Shown: piece after piece, positions 1-8,237 of the stretch
Layout: the number at the start of each line of letters is the position of its first letter
Position numbering within the stretch: the stretch's first letter is position 1
DNA from: Chryseobacterium indologenes
GTDB taxonomy: Bacteria; Bacteroidota; Bacteroidia; Flavobacteriales; Weeksellaceae
Length of the DNA stretch: 64,000 nucleotides
Assembly (NCBI GenBank): GCA_016025055.1
Contig: CP065590.1
Span: forward strand, 3,968,001-4,032,000
Reading direction: 5' to 3'
Program-made: the position numbers and the translations under genes
The notes under the pieces: generated by a model
Told to the model about the DNA's origin: nothing
The model's database searches: none
What the model saw: only the letters and a program-made list of their open reading frames with translations

Positions 1-270
1 TTCATCTCGATTATGGTGTATGCTTTTGTACTGCACATGAGATTAGTGCCGGGATTGAGAAGCAGATGGGCGTTCCATGTAGCGACGATGTTTGCTTTCT
101 GCTCTATGGTAATGACATATTTCGGAGTAAACTATTATCTGAGCGGACTTCACTCATACGCAGCAGGAGATCCCGTTCCGATACCGGCTTGGGTATACAT
201 CGGAATCACAACAATGATTGCTTTATCAGCAGTTTCTTATTTCAAGTTTAAAGCTTTAACAAAGAAATAA
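1..270 (+). CDS. Cytochrome c assembly (CcsA/CcsBA-type) protein, C-terminal fragment
   Basis: The frame is open at the left edge, so only the last 89 residues are present. The sequence holds two hydrophobic helices separated by the motif FGVNYYLSGLHSYA, which is typical of the C-terminal end of the haem-handling CcsA half of system II cytochrome c maturation proteins. In Bacteroidetes CcsA is often fused to CcsB (ResB), but the fusion cannot be seen here. The protein would sit in the inner membrane and deliver haem for covalent attachment to periplasmic apocytochromes c. A strong terminator follows 25 bp after the stop codon, so this is the last gene of its transcript. Confidence 0.8.
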   Translation, partial: FISIMVYAFVLHMRLVPGLRSRWAFHVATMFAFCSMVMTYFGVNYYLSGLHSYAAGDPVPIPAWVYIGITTMIALSAVSYFKFKALTKK

Positions 271-294
271 TAATCTTTTAAACATATCACTCAA

Positions 295-324
295 AATCCC
301 GGAAATCAATTCCGGGATTTTTTT
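295..324 (+). terminator. Rho-independent terminator of the cytochrome c assembly gene
   Basis: A perfect 10-bp stem AATCCCGGAA / TTCCGGGATT with a 5-nt loop is followed by a run of T. It lies directly downstream of the cytochrome c assembly gene. Confidence 0.9.
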
Positions 325-657
325 GTGTCTATTGAAATGAAAAGATATTTTTTTCATATTGAGAATAGCGAGAATTCACTAAAATTAGAATGAGTTTTAA
401 CACTATGCTCGCAAGGTTGATTATACTAGCTTTTCATTTTCCGTTCGCAATGGCACTGCGTTCAGCAAAGTATGGGGTTCTTAGCTGAGTGAAACGCCTC
501 AGCCATCTTTTTCACTGTAATTTATAAATTCTTTGCGAACATTGCGTTTATATCTTTTAGCCTCAATTCTGTTTTTCATCAAAAAATCCAAAATTATCAT
601 TCAGAATTCCAAAATTACTGCTATCTTTATGATATCAAAATAATATCAAATTTAATC
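325..657. other. Intergenic region without a recognisable gene
   Basis: No reading frame of convincing length or composition is present. A short hairpin (GCTGAG at 484-489 with CTCAGC at 498-503) is visible. TATCTTTA at 622-629 matches the Bacteroidetes -7 element (TAnnTTTG) in 7 of 8 bases and is a candidate promoter for the SPFH gene, but no good TTTG lies at the expected distance. Confidence 0.5.
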
Positions 658-1524
658 ATGGAAAAAACATTAAAACCCATGTCAGGCTATCTTACCTTAG
701 TAATCTGCCTGGCTTTATTTGCAGCTTCGGTTTACTTTTTTATTTCCGGAGTAGATCAGAGTATTGCTTACGTCGTTATAGCAATGTTGTGTTTCTTATT
801 ATCATGCTTTTTCTTAAAAGGTCTGATGATCATTCAGCCTAACCATTCAAGAGTATTAAACTTCTTTGGAAAATATGTAGGTTCGGTAAAGGAAAACGGG
901 CTGTTTTTTATCAATCCTTTATATTCTTCACAGAAGATCTCGTTACGTTCAGAAAACCTGCAGGGACAAACATTGAAGGTGAATGATAAAATGGGAAACC
1001 CTATTGAGATTGCGGTAGTCATTGTTTGGAAAGTGGGTGATACCTACAAAGCAGCCTTTGATGTTGAGCGCTATTCGGATTTTGTAAAAATGCAAAGTGA
1101 AGCGGCAGTAAGACACCTGGCCATGAGTTTTCCGTATGACAATTTAGAAGATGATCATGCTCCCATTACTTTGAGAGAAGGCGGAGATAAGATCAATTCT
1201 ATTTTGGAACAGGAGCTTACAGACCGTCTTTCAAAAGCAGGAATTGTTATTCAGGAAGCAAGAATTTCACACTTGGCTTATGCCTCTGAAATTGCCGGGG
1301 CTATGCTTCAAAGACAGCAGGCAACGGCCATTGTAGCAGCCAGAACAAAGATTGTGGAAGGTGCTGTGGGAATGGTGGATCTGGCTTTGAAAAAATTGTC
1401 AGAAGATAATATCGTAGAGCTTGATGACGAAAGAAAAGCCGCGATGGTAAGCAATTTAATGGTTGTTCTTTGTGGTGAAAAAGCAGCCACTCCTATATTA
1501 AATGCAGGTACTTTGTACAATTAA
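658..1524 (+). CDS. SPFH/Band 7 (stomatin/prohibitin-like) membrane protein
   Basis: The 288-residue protein has two hydrophobic segments near the N-terminus (about residues 10-32 and 36-56), then an SPFH domain (about 65-230) with the family-typical stretch beginning GLMIIQPNHSRVLNFFGKYVG. A C-terminal helical part carries RQQATAIVAARTKIVEGAV, resembling the oligomerising tail of flotillin/stomatin-like proteins. Such proteins form large rings or scaffolds at the inner membrane and modulate proteases or membrane domains; the partner here is unknown. The neighbour 58 bp downstream is a small ribbon-helix-helix protein in the same orientation, probably cotranscribed. Family membership is clear, the precise role is not. 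Confidence 0.85.
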   Translation: MEKTLKPMSGYLTLVICLALFAASVYFFISGVDQSIAYVVIAMLCFLLSCFFLKGLMIIQPNHSRVLNFFGKYVGSVKENGLFFINPLYSSQKISLRSENLQGQTLKVNDKMGNPIEIAVVIVWKVGDTYKAAFDVERYSDFVKMQSEAAVRHLAMSFPYDNLEDDHAPITLREGGDKINSILEQELTDRLSKAGIVIQEARISHLAYASEIAGAMLQRQQATAIVAARTKIVEGAVGMVDLALKKLSEDNIVELDDERKAAMVSNLMVVLCGEKAATPILNAGTLYN

Positions 1525-1582
1525 AAGAAATAGTTTTCAGGGTATGATAAAATAAGCCCGGAAAAATCCAAAAAATAACAAA

Positions 1583-1771
1583 ATGAAATCAGAAAAAGCT
1601 CAGAATAGTTCGGAAAACAAAGGCAAAAAATCTTTTGTGATCAGAATAGATGAGTCTACTTACAAACTCCTTGAAAAATGGGCTAACGATGAATTCAGGA
1701 GTGTGAACGGGCAGATTGAATATTTGCTGCATCAGAGTCTGGTCAATTCAGGGAGAAAGAAAAACGAATAA
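1583..1771 (+). CDS. Arc-family ribbon-helix-helix DNA-binding protein
   Basis: This 62-residue protein has a disordered Lys-rich N-terminus and then a ribbon-helix-helix fold: strand KSFVIRIDESTYKLLEKWA, followed by a helix with FRSVNGQIEYLLHQSL. The pattern matches Arc/MetJ-like proteins, which bind DNA as dimers through the beta ribbon. It follows the SPFH gene by 58 bp and precedes a terminator-like hairpin, so the two form a small operon. Its target is unknown; autoregulation would be usual for the family. No toxin gene is adjacent, so an antitoxin role is not supported. Confidence 0.75.
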   Translation: MKSEKAQNSSENKGKKSFVIRIDESTYKLLEKWANDEFRSVNGQIEYLLHQSLVNSGRKKNE

Positions 1772-1795
1772 ATCATGACGAACTTGTTTTAACAA

Positions 1796-1830
1796 ATAAT
1801 CCGTCTCAATTTTTATTTGAGACGGATTAT
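1796..1830 (+). terminator. Long perfect hairpin, probable terminator
   Basis: A 14-bp perfect stem ATAATCCGTCTCAA / TTGAGACGGATTAT closes a 7-nt loop. The following bases (TGTTATCTT) are only moderately T-rich. It ends the SPFH/ribbon-helix-helix unit. Confidence 0.75.
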
Positions 1831-1909
1831 TGTTATCTTAAAAATAGCTCAAAAAGCCTTTTCGTACATACATATTTTAAATGTTTGAAGATTTTCAATT
1901 TTTAACATT

Positions 1910-1917
1910 TATCTTTG
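1910..1917 (+). promoter_or_regulatory. Candidate -7 promoter element (TATCTTTG)
   Basis: TATCTTTG is an exact TAnnTTTG match 13 bp before the start of the RCC1-repeat gene. A TTTG at 1884-1887 lies 22 bp upstream, slightly farther than the usual 19. Confidence 0.5.
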
Positions 1918-1930
1918 CAAAAAAAATATT

Positions 1931-3319
1931 TTGAAAAAAACACTAATAACCTTAACTGCCATTCTTGGGCAGTTATATTCATCACAATGCTTTAAAGAAT
2001 TTAGTCCTTCAAAAATAGGTAGATACACAGCAGGTATAAAATCTGATGGTACACTTTGGACATGGGGAGAAAACAGTGATGGAGGACTGGGAAATAATAC
2101 ACCAAATTCATCTTATTTCCCGAAACAGATTTCTTCAGATACCTGGAAGAGTTTCTCTCTGGGAAGATATCATACATTAGCCATTAAATCTGACGGTACA
2201 CTCTGGGCTTGGGGATTAAATAATTACGGACAGGTTGGTGACGGAACAAATACAAAGAAGCTTGCTCCTGTACAAATTGGAACAGGCACTAACTGGATTT
2301 TTGTAATGGCCAGTGAATACTCTTCTTTTGCTATTAATGAAAACGGTGAGCTTTGGGCCTGGGGAAATAATGCCAATTATACTTTGGGATTAGGTGATGG
2401 TGCAGACAGAAAAGTTCCTAACAGATTAGGTACAGATACAGATTGGAAGAAACTTTCAGGAGGCGGAAGTCATGTAATTGCACTTAAAAACAATGGAAGT
2501 ATCTGGGGTTGGGGATCCAATTCAGCAGGGCAGGTAGGTACTGGGAACACGTTTGTGAAAATTCCAAAGCAGATTGGTACAGACACCAACTGGAGAGACA
2601 TATCGGTAGGATATATAAGTTCTTATGGTATAAAAAACGATAACACCATTTGGGCATGGGGTGATAATTATGGCGGACAAATAGGAAATGGCGGATGGGG
2701 CGCTCAGATATATGCCCCTATTCAGGTAGGAACCGACAATAATTGGAAATCTGTAAAAGCGGGCTCCTATCAGGTGGTAGCTTTGAAATATGACAACACC
2801 TTATGGGGATGGGGTTCAAACGGATTGTCACAATTAGGTGGGTACCACGGAACTCCCAGTTATAAAACTCCGGTGAGGATTGGTCTGGATTCTGACTGGA
2901 AAAATATTTATCCGGGATATGCTGCGACCTACGCTGAAAAAAATGATAATACCATGTGGGTAACAGGAGATCAGTGTTGCGGAGAGTTTGGAAGTAACTT
3001 CTCAAGCGGTAAGCATTATCCTCTGGCAATCGTTTCCGGCTACTGTGCAGACTCTGTACTTGGCACAGCAGATTTGCCTAAGAAAGAGAATGCAATAAGC
3101 TTTTATCCCAATCCTGTAAGAGATGTACTTACCATTTCTTTAGATTCAACCATTGAAAAAGTCGAAGTATTTGAAATGAGCGGTAAAAAGATTAGAGATT
3201 ATATTGATGTGAATAATTTCCATTTAAAAGTTAATTTTTCGGAAATACTTCCTGGTACTTATATGGTGAAAATTAAAACCAGAAATGAAGAGAAGACGGT
3301 AAAAATCATCAAAGAATAG
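1931..3319 (+). CDS. RCC1-repeat secreted protein with T9SS type A sorting domain
   Basis: The start is TTG (no ATG precedes the signal peptide). Residues 1-20 form a Sec signal peptide. Seven RCC1-like repeats follow, each with the pattern x-LWxWGxNxxGQxG (for example GTLWAWGLNNYGQVG), giving a predicted beta-propeller. About residues 385-462 form a T9SS type A C-terminal domain beginning at SFYPNPVRDVL and ending PGTYMVKIKTRNEEKTVKIIKE. The protein is therefore expected to be exported by Sec and passed by the Por system to the cell surface or medium. The last repeat has lost the consensus (MWVTGDQCCGEFG). Function beyond a surface propeller is unknown. It has its own promoter-like element and a terminator. 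Confidence 0.85.
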   Translation: MKKTLITLTAILGQLYSSQCFKEFSPSKIGRYTAGIKSDGTLWTWGENSDGGLGNNTPNSSYFPKQISSDTWKSFSLGRYHTLAIKSDGTLWAWGLNNYGQVGDGTNTKKLAPVQIGTGTNWIFVMASEYSSFAINENGELWAWGNNANYTLGLGDGADRKVPNRLGTDTDWKKLSGGGSHVIALKNNGSIWGWGSNSAGQVGTGNTFVKIPKQIGTDTNWRDISVGYISSYGIKNDNTIWAWGDNYGGQIGNGGWGAQIYAPIQVGTDNNWKSVKAGSYQVVALKYDNTLWGWGSNGLSQLGGYHGTPSYKTPVRIGLDSDWKNIYPGYAATYAEKNDNTMWVTGDQCCGEFGSNFSSGKHYPLAIVSGYCADSVLGTADLPKKENAISFYPNPVRDVLTISLDSTIEKVEVFEMSGKKIRDYIDVNNFHLKVNFSEILPGTYMVKIKTRNEEKTVKIIKE

Positions 3320-3348
3320 CAGCAATTAAATTTGCTGACAAAAAGAAA

Positions 3349-3374
3349 AGCAGAGAAAATTTCTCTGCTTTTTT
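3349..3374. terminator. Terminator hairpin between convergent genes
   Basis: The stem AGCAGAGAA / TTCTCTGCT with a 3-nt loop is followed by TTTTTTA on the plus strand. It terminates the RCC1-repeat gene and overlaps the 3' end of the small minus-strand gene. Confidence 0.8.
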
Positions 3375-3522
3375 ATTTGATACAACTTTGAAGCGTGTCT
3401 GCTCCAAAGTAGAATATTACGAGCCAAACCAAACCTTTAATGGTAAAGAAAGCCAATCCTGCCCATCCTACACGCTTGAACCATTTTTTAAGCTTTGAGT
3501 TATTTTCTTGTGAATTTTCCAT
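3373..3522 (-). CDS. Small single-pass membrane protein, conserved type, function unknown
   Basis: A 49-codon reading frame begins MENSQENNSKLKKWFKRVGW and continues with one hydrophobic helix (about residues 20-39, including FFTIKGLVWLVIFYFG). A basic patch (KLKKWFKR) before the helix predicts the N-terminus in the cytoplasm. The composition is that of a real small membrane protein, and I recall similar short proteins in flavobacteria, but I do not know a function. Its 3' end runs into the terminator of the convergent RCC1-repeat gene. Its start lies 136 bp from the start of the divergent aldehyde dehydrogenase gene. Confidence 0.6.
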   Translation of the reverse strand: MENSQENNSKLKKWFKRVGWAGLAFFTIKGLVWLVIFYFGADTLQSCIK

Positions 3523-3605
3523 TGGTGAATATCAAAAAGATTACCCTACAAAGATAAGCATGTTTATAATTAGTCCAAATAAAAAACGACTTAAAAAATT
3601 AAAGT

Positions 3606-3635
3606 TTTGAGGTTCGCATAATATTTTTATCTTTA
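3606..3635 (+). promoter_or_regulatory. Probable promoter of the lysine catabolism genes
   Basis: TTTG at 3606-3609 and TATCTTTA at 3628-3635 are separated by 18 bp. This fits the Bacteroidetes TTTG-N19-TAnnTTTG promoter with one mismatch. It lies 24 bp upstream of the aldehyde dehydrogenase start. Confidence 0.6.
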
Positions 3636-3658
3636 GAGAGAACGAAAAGTAAGATTTT

Positions 3659-5209
3659 ATGTCAAAAAAAGTAAAGGATTTCGGAATCGAAACATCACTC
3701 AAGAACCTAGGGATTAAAGCTGAAAACAAAGGGACTTCCACAGGCGGAAAATATTTCGCTTCTGGAAAGACTATTGAAAGCATTTCTCCCGTAGATGGGA
3801 AATTGATTGCTAAAGTAAAGACTTCCGGAGAAAGTGATTATGACAAAGTAATTGAAACGGCCCAAAAGGCATTTCAGGAATTCAGGTTGATCCCGGCTCC
3901 CAAAAGAGGAGAGATCGTAAGACAACTGGGTCTAAAATTAAGAGAATATAAAGATGATCTGGGTAAACTTGTTTCATACGAAATGGGTAAATCATTGCAG
4001 GAAGGACTAGGAGAAGTACAGGAAATGATCGATATCTGTGACTTTGCAGTAGGACTTTCCAGACAGCTTCAGGGATACACGATGCATTCCGAAAGACCTG
4101 GTCACAGAATGTATGAGCAATACCATCCGCTTGGGGTCGTAGGAATCATTACCGCTTTCAACTTCCCGGTTGCCGTATGGTCCTGGAATACAGCATTAGC
4201 ATGGATCTGTGGTAACGTTACCATCTGGAAACCATCAGAAAAAACTCCGCTTTGTGCCATTGCATGTCAGAATATTATGAATGAAGTTTTAAAAGAAAAC
4301 AATCTTTCGGAAGGAATTTCAAGCGTATTGGTAGCAGATCACGAAATCGGACAAAAACTGGTTGATGATAAGAGAGTGGCATTAGTATCCTTCACAGGTT
4401 CTACCAGAGTAGGAAGAATGGTGTCTTCTAAAGTGGCAGAAAGATTCGGAAAATCAATCCTTGAATTAGGAGGAAATAACGCGATTATCATTACCAAAGA
4501 AGCTGACATCGATATGTCGATCATCGGAGCTGTTTTCGGAGCGGTAGGAACTGCCGGGCAGAGATGTACATCCACAAGAAGGCTGATCATCCATGAAAGT
4601 GTGTACAATGAAGTGAAAACCAGATTAGCAAAAGCATACGGTCAGCTGAAAATCGGAAATCCACTGGATGAAAAGAACCATGTAGGACCATTGATCGATA
4701 CTGACGCTGTGAATCAATACGAAGAAGCGATCAAAAAATGTAAAAAAGAAGGTGGGAAATTCGTTGTTGAAGGAGGTGTTTTAAGCGGAAAAGATTACGA
4801 GTCCGGCTGCTATGTGAAACCATGTGTAGCGGAAGTGAAAAACTCTTATGAAATCGTACAACACGAAACTTTTGCGCCGATCTTATACTTGATTAAATAC
4901 AAAACACTGGAAGAGGCTATTGCTATTCAGAACGATGTGCCTCAAGGATTATCTTCAGCAATTATGACCCAAAACCTTAGAGAAGCAGAATTATTCCTTT
5001 CTCATGCAGGTTCAGATTGTGGTATTGCCAACGTAAATATCGGTACTTCGGGTGCAGAGATCGGTGGTGCTTTCGGTGGTGAAAAAGAAACCGGAGGCGG
5101 AAGAGAATCCGGATCCGATGCATGGAAGTATTATATGAGAAGACAAACTAATACTATAAATTATACTGCCCAACTTCCTTTGGCACAAGGTATTAAATTT
5201 GACTTATAA
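3659..5209 (+). CDS. pcd: Piperideine-6-carboxylate / alpha-aminoadipate semialdehyde dehydrogenase (ALDH7-type)
   Basis: The 516-residue protein is a full-length NAD(P)-dependent aldehyde dehydrogenase. The catalytic glutamate is E269 in ELGGNNA and the nucleophile is C303 in GQRCTSTRR; the cofactor-binding FTGSTRVG and the substrate-loop region GAEIGGAFGGEKETGGGRE are of the ALDH7 (antiquitin) type. The next gene encodes lysine 6-aminotransferase, whose product cyclises to piperideine-6-carboxylate, the substrate of this enzyme. Together they convert lysine to alpha-aminoadipate in the cytoplasm. The same pairing (lat, pcd) is known from Flavobacterium lutescens. The genes are 113 bp apart with a hairpin between. 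The assignment rests on subfamily motifs plus context. Confidence 0.85.
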   Translation: MSKKVKDFGIETSLKNLGIKAENKGTSTGGKYFASGKTIESISPVDGKLIAKVKTSGESDYDKVIETAQKAFQEFRLIPAPKRGEIVRQLGLKLREYKDDLGKLVSYEMGKSLQEGLGEVQEMIDICDFAVGLSRQLQGYTMHSERPGHRMYEQYHPLGVVGIITAFNFPVAVWSWNTALAWICGNVTIWKPSEKTPLCAIACQNIMNEVLKENNLSEGISSVLVADHEIGQKLVDDKRVALVSFTGSTRVGRMVSSKVAERFGKSILELGGNNAIIITKEADIDMSIIGAVFGAVGTAGQRCTSTRRLIIHESVYNEVKTRLAKAYGQLKIGNPLDEKNHVGPLIDTDAVNQYEEAIKKCKKEGGKFVVEGGVLSGKDYESGCYVKPCVAEVKNSYEIVQHETFAPILYLIKYKTLEEAIAIQNDVPQGLSSAIMTQNLREAELFLSHAGSDCGIANVNIGTSGAEIGGAFGGEKETGGGRESGSDAWKYYMRRQTNTINYTAQLPLAQGIKFDL

Positions 5210-5257
5210 AAGCTTTACTTAAAGCACTTTAAAAACAAAAAACAAAAATTAATAACC

Positions 5258-5295
5258 GAATGATGAAGCGATTCACCAGGATCATTTCATCATTC
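5258..5295 (+). promoter_or_regulatory. Intercistronic hairpin between pcd and lat
   Basis: A perfect 10-bp stem GAATGATGAA / TTCATCATTC closes an 18-nt loop in the 113-bp gap. No T run follows, so it is not a normal terminator. It could protect or process mRNA, or modulate lat expression. Confidence 0.45.
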
Positions 5296-5322
5296 ACTTA
5301 TTAAATCACACATCAATTTATT

Positions 5323-6648
5323 ATGGAACAGACATTAGATATAAAAGCAAATAAAGTAAAAGAAACAGTAGGAAGACACGTGCTGGCTGACGGCTTCGAT
5401 TTTGTGATGGATATTGAAAAATCACACGGATCATGGCTTTACGACAAACAGACAGACAGAGAATATCTGGATATGTTCTCCATGTTTGCTTCAGCTTCCG
5501 TTGGATACAATCACCCTTATCTTGTAGAAAGATCAGAATGGTTGGGAAAAATGGCAGTCAATAAACCGACCTTAGCTGACGTATACTCAGAAGAATATGC
5601 GCACTTTTTGGAAGTATTCGAAAGAGTGGTTATTCCTGAAGAATTACAATATGCTTTCTTTATCGAAGGCGGAACTCTGGGAGTGGAGAATGCTATGAAA
5701 GCATGCTTCGACTGGAAGACCCGCAAAAATTTTGAAAAAGGACTTCAGACGGAAGCTGGAATCTGTATTCATTTCAAACAGGCTTTCCATGGAAGAAGTG
5801 GCTATACATTAAGCTTAACCAATACTTCTGACCCAAGAAAGTACCAATATTTTCCTATGTTCAACTGGCCAAGAATCTTAAATCCCAAATTGAAATTCCC
5901 TATTACGGAAGATAATCTGGAAGAAACGATCAAAAATGAAAACCTGGCCCTGATACAGATTGAAGAAGCTATTCTGATGAACCCTGATAAAGTGGCTTGT
6001 ATCATCATTGAACCTATCCAGGCAGAAGGAGGAGACAACCATTTCAGAGACGAATTCCTATTGGGATTAAGAAGGATCTGTGATGACAACGAAATCTTAC
6101 TTATTTTCGACGAAGTTCAGACCGGTATCGGTATCACAGGAAAGATGTGGGCATTCCAGCACTTTACTGCAAAACCGGACATCATTTCCTTCGGTAAAAA
6201 GGCACAGGTTTGTGGTGTATTGGCTAACAAAGAAAAATTTGACCAGATTCCCAATAATGTTTTCAGAGAAAGCTCCAGGATCAATTCTACATTCGGAGGA
6301 AACTTTATCGATATGCTTCGTTTCCAGCTGGTAATGGAAGTGATTGAAAAAGAAAACCTTGTGGAGAATGCCCGGGTAGTAGGTGACTTTCTTTTGGAAA
6401 ACCTGAAAGCTCTTGCTGAAAAATATCCTGAAAAAATTTCTAATGCCAGAGGAAGAGGATTGATGTGTGCTGTAGATTTACCATCCGCTGCACAAAGAAA
6501 CCATTTGATGAATGAATTATTCAATGATGGATTAATCATTTTACCTTGTGGTGATCAGTCCTTACGCTTCAGACCACATCTGAATGTAACCAAAGAGGAA
6601 ATCCAGTTGGCATTGGATAAAATTGAAAATAACATTAATAAAATTTAA
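5323..6648 (+). CDS. lat: L-lysine 6-transaminase (LAT)
   Basis: This 441-residue class III aminotransferase has the lysine-binding PLP motif ISFGKKAQVCG (K292/K293, the Schiff-base lysine being one of the two), the aspartate in LLIFDEVQTGIG and the characteristic LAT N-terminus GRHVLADGFDFVMDIEKS. It transfers the epsilon-amino group of lysine to 2-oxoglutarate, giving alpha-aminoadipate semialdehyde and glutamate. The length fits the family. The upstream gene is the matching dehydrogenase. The window also encodes dapD for lysine synthesis at 31.5 kb, so the cell appears able both to make and to degrade lysine. Confidence 0.9.
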   Translation: MEQTLDIKANKVKETVGRHVLADGFDFVMDIEKSHGSWLYDKQTDREYLDMFSMFASASVGYNHPYLVERSEWLGKMAVNKPTLADVYSEEYAHFLEVFERVVIPEELQYAFFIEGGTLGVENAMKACFDWKTRKNFEKGLQTEAGICIHFKQAFHGRSGYTLSLTNTSDPRKYQYFPMFNWPRILNPKLKFPITEDNLEETIKNENLALIQIEEAILMNPDKVACIIIEPIQAEGGDNHFRDEFLLGLRRICDDNEILLIFDEVQTGIGITGKMWAFQHFTAKPDIISFGKKAQVCGVLANKEKFDQIPNNVFRESSRINSTFGGNFIDMLRFQLVMEVIEKENLVENARVVGDFLLENLKALAEKYPEKISNARGRGLMCAVDLPSAAQRNHLMNELFNDGLIILPCGDQSLRFRPHLNVTKEEIQLALDKIENNINKI

Positions 6649-6710
6649 AACCAAACATTTGTAATTATCCAAAAAACATTGTATATTTAGATACTCAAAC
6701 AATATAGGAT

Positions 6711-6938
6711 ATGGAAAGAAGCACGAGAGTATCAGTTTTTGAAAGTGATAAACCTTCAGAGATTCAGTTGGTTAAATCTAAATTGGATGATGCACAAATT
6801 ACAAACTCAGTTGAAAATAGTTATCTTACATTCACCACGACGCCAACGGCTACTTCGCTGAAGCTCATGGTAGATCTTGATGATGAGAAGAAAGCATTTG
6901 AGATTATCGATGCCTATCTTCAACAAAATGAAAATTAA
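6711..6938 (+). CDS. DUF2007-type putative signal-transducing protein
   Basis: The 75-residue protein shows the compact ferredoxin-like pattern of DUF2007 proteins: an N-terminal strand (RVSVFESDKPSEIQLVKSKLDDAQI), a central strand region and a C-terminal VDLDDEKKAFEIIDAYL helix. The domain is related to PII-like and ACT-like small regulators, but no ligand is known. It starts 62 bp after lat in the same direction and is followed by a terminator, so it may be the last gene of the lysine catabolism transcript. The functional link to lysine is inference. Confidence 0.7.
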   Translation: MERSTRVSVFESDKPSEIQLVKSKLDDAQITNSVENSYLTFTTTPTATSLKLMVDLDDEKKAFEIIDAYLQQNEN

Positions 6939-6974
6939 TAAAACAATTTCATAATTTTAAATTTTACTACTTCG

Positions 6975-7010
6975 AACCGAAAATTAATTTTAATTAATTT
7001 TCGGTTTTTT
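6975..7010 (+). terminator. Rho-independent terminator
   Basis: A long stem AACCGAAAATTAATT with TTAATTTTCGGTT is followed by TTTT, 37 bp after the DUF2007 gene. Confidence 0.8.
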
Positions 7011-7150
7011 AATTGATAAAAATAATCGTTAAACTATTATAGATTAAATAATTATATGATTTAATAAATTCTCAATGGAAAAGTTTAAGTTTATATTAAT
7101 AATTTTTGCTTTAACCTTTGAGTTTTTTTTAATCTAAAATCCAATAAACA

Positions 7151-7663
7151 ATGAATTCAGAAATTAAACTAAGAAAAGCGGAAATTGAGGACAGAGATAT
7201 TATTTGGGGAATTCTTCAGCAGTCTATCGAAAGAAGAAAACAGGATGGGAGCACGCAATGGCAGAACGGATATCCGAACCTTGGAACTGTAGAAAGTGAT
7301 ATTGCCAAAGGATTTGGCTATGTACTTACTGTAGATGGAGAAATTGGCGTATATGCTGCTTTAATTTTAAACGATGAACCTGCCTATAGTAAGATAGAAG
7401 GAGCATGGTTAAGTAATGGGGAGTTCGTTGTGGTTCACAGAGTTGCAGTAGAGGGAAAATTTGCAGGACAGGGAATGGTAAAAAAATTATTTGATTATAT
7501 TGAAGATTTTACAAAATCTCACGGAATTCAAAGTGTAAAAGTAGATACCAATCACGACAATATTGCCATGCTGAAAATTCTTGAAGGAAAAGGATATTCC
7601 TATTGTGGAGAAGTCCTTTTGAGGGACGGAATGAGGAAAGCTTTTGAAAAGATTATAATTTAA
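7151..7663 (+). CDS. GNAT-family N-acetyltransferase
   Basis: The 170-residue protein has the GNAT fold. It begins with IKLRKAEIEDRDIIWGILQQ, followed by the acetyl-CoA region VVHRVAVEGKFAGQGMVKKL (R/Q-x-x-G-x-G/A pyrophosphate loop, here KFAGQGM) and the C-terminal VDTNHDNIAMLKILEGKGY motif. It is a cytoplasmic acyltransferase of unknown substrate. It stands alone, with a 212-bp AT-rich gap upstream and the efflux regulator 118 bp downstream on the same strand. Confidence 0.8.
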   Translation: MNSEIKLRKAEIEDRDIIWGILQQSIERRKQDGSTQWQNGYPNLGTVESDIAKGFGYVLTVDGEIGVYAALILNDEPAYSKIEGAWLSNGEFVVVHRVAVEGKFAGQGMVKKLFDYIEDFTKSHGIQSVKVDTNHDNIAMLKILEGKGYSYCGEVLLRDGMRKAFEKIII

Positions 7664-7736
7664 GCAGAAAGTTAAATTGATTTCCATTGAATTTTTAGAA
7701 CAGCGTGTATTTATAAACTCTATCATGTTTGTTCGT

Positions 7737-7763
7737 TTAGTTCTGAACTAATTTTTACTTTTG
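7737..7763 (+). promoter_or_regulatory. Promoter -7 element overlapped upstream by a 15-bp operator-like inverted repeat
   Basis: TACTTTTG at 7756-7763 is an exact -7 element, 17 bp before the regulator start. Immediately upstream, TTAGTTC-T-GAACTAA (7737-7751) is a perfect inverted repeat placed in the spacer. That is where a MarR/GbsR dimer would block RNA polymerase. It is a candidate autoregulatory operator for the efflux operon. Confidence 0.6.
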
Positions 7764-7780
7764 TTCAAAATTTTTATATT

Positions 7781-8236
7781 ATGCACCAAAGTATAGAAGT
7801 TGATGATAAAATTTTTCAGGATGCCGTAAAATTCTATGGCACGGTGTTTAGCCTACCTCCTTTAGCTTCAAAGATCTATTCCTACCTTCTTTTTGACTAT
7901 GAGAAAGTAGGAATTACTTTTGACGAATTTGTTGAAGTGCTCGCCGCGAGCAAAAGTTCTGTTTCTACAAGCATTTCGTTACTGTTAAAGGCCCAGCTTA
8001 TTGTGGATCACAACAAGATGGATGAACGGAAGCGCTATTTTTTTATCAATGACGAATACAAGAAGATCCGATTCGAAAAAATTGTCCAGAAGATGAAGGA
8101 CGAGTTAAAACTATTAGATGATTTAAACAATTTTAAAAAAAATAACGACGATGGATACAATGAAAGAATAGATAATTACAAAGCACTCTTAAATAAAAAC
8201 ATACAAAATATTCAGGAATCTCTTAATAAACTATAA
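7781..8236 (+). CDS. GbsR/MarR-family transcriptional regulator of the RND efflux operon
   Basis: The 151-residue protein has a winged helix-turn-helix: PPLASKIYSYLLFDYEKVGITFDEFVEVLAASKSSVSTSISLLLKAQL spans the recognition region (about residues 25-75), followed by the wing ERKRYFFI and a C-terminal coiled coil rich in Lys, Asn and Asp (about 90-151). The pattern ASKSSVSTSI is typical of GbsR-like regulators that head RND operons in flavobacteria. It overlaps nothing but ends 1 bp before the adaptor gene, so it is cotranscribed. It probably represses its own operon through the inverted repeat at 7737-7751 and responds to an unknown compound. Confidence 0.85.
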   Translation: MHQSIEVDDKIFQDAVKFYGTVFSLPPLASKIYSYLLFDYEKVGITFDEFVEVLAASKSSVSTSISLLLKAQLIVDHNKMDERKRYFFINDEYKKIRFEKIVQKMKDELKLLDDLNNFKKNNDDGYNERIDNYKALLNKNIQNIQESLNKL

Positions 8237-8237
8237 A

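Noticed and set aside
325..657. A possible degraded gene or repeat in the first intergenic region
   Set aside because: Several GCAA/TTGCG words recur, but I could not define a repeat unit or a protein remnant.
6117..6539. A 140-codon frame antisense to lat
   Set aside because: It lies entirely opposite a well conserved gene and has no recognisable domain.
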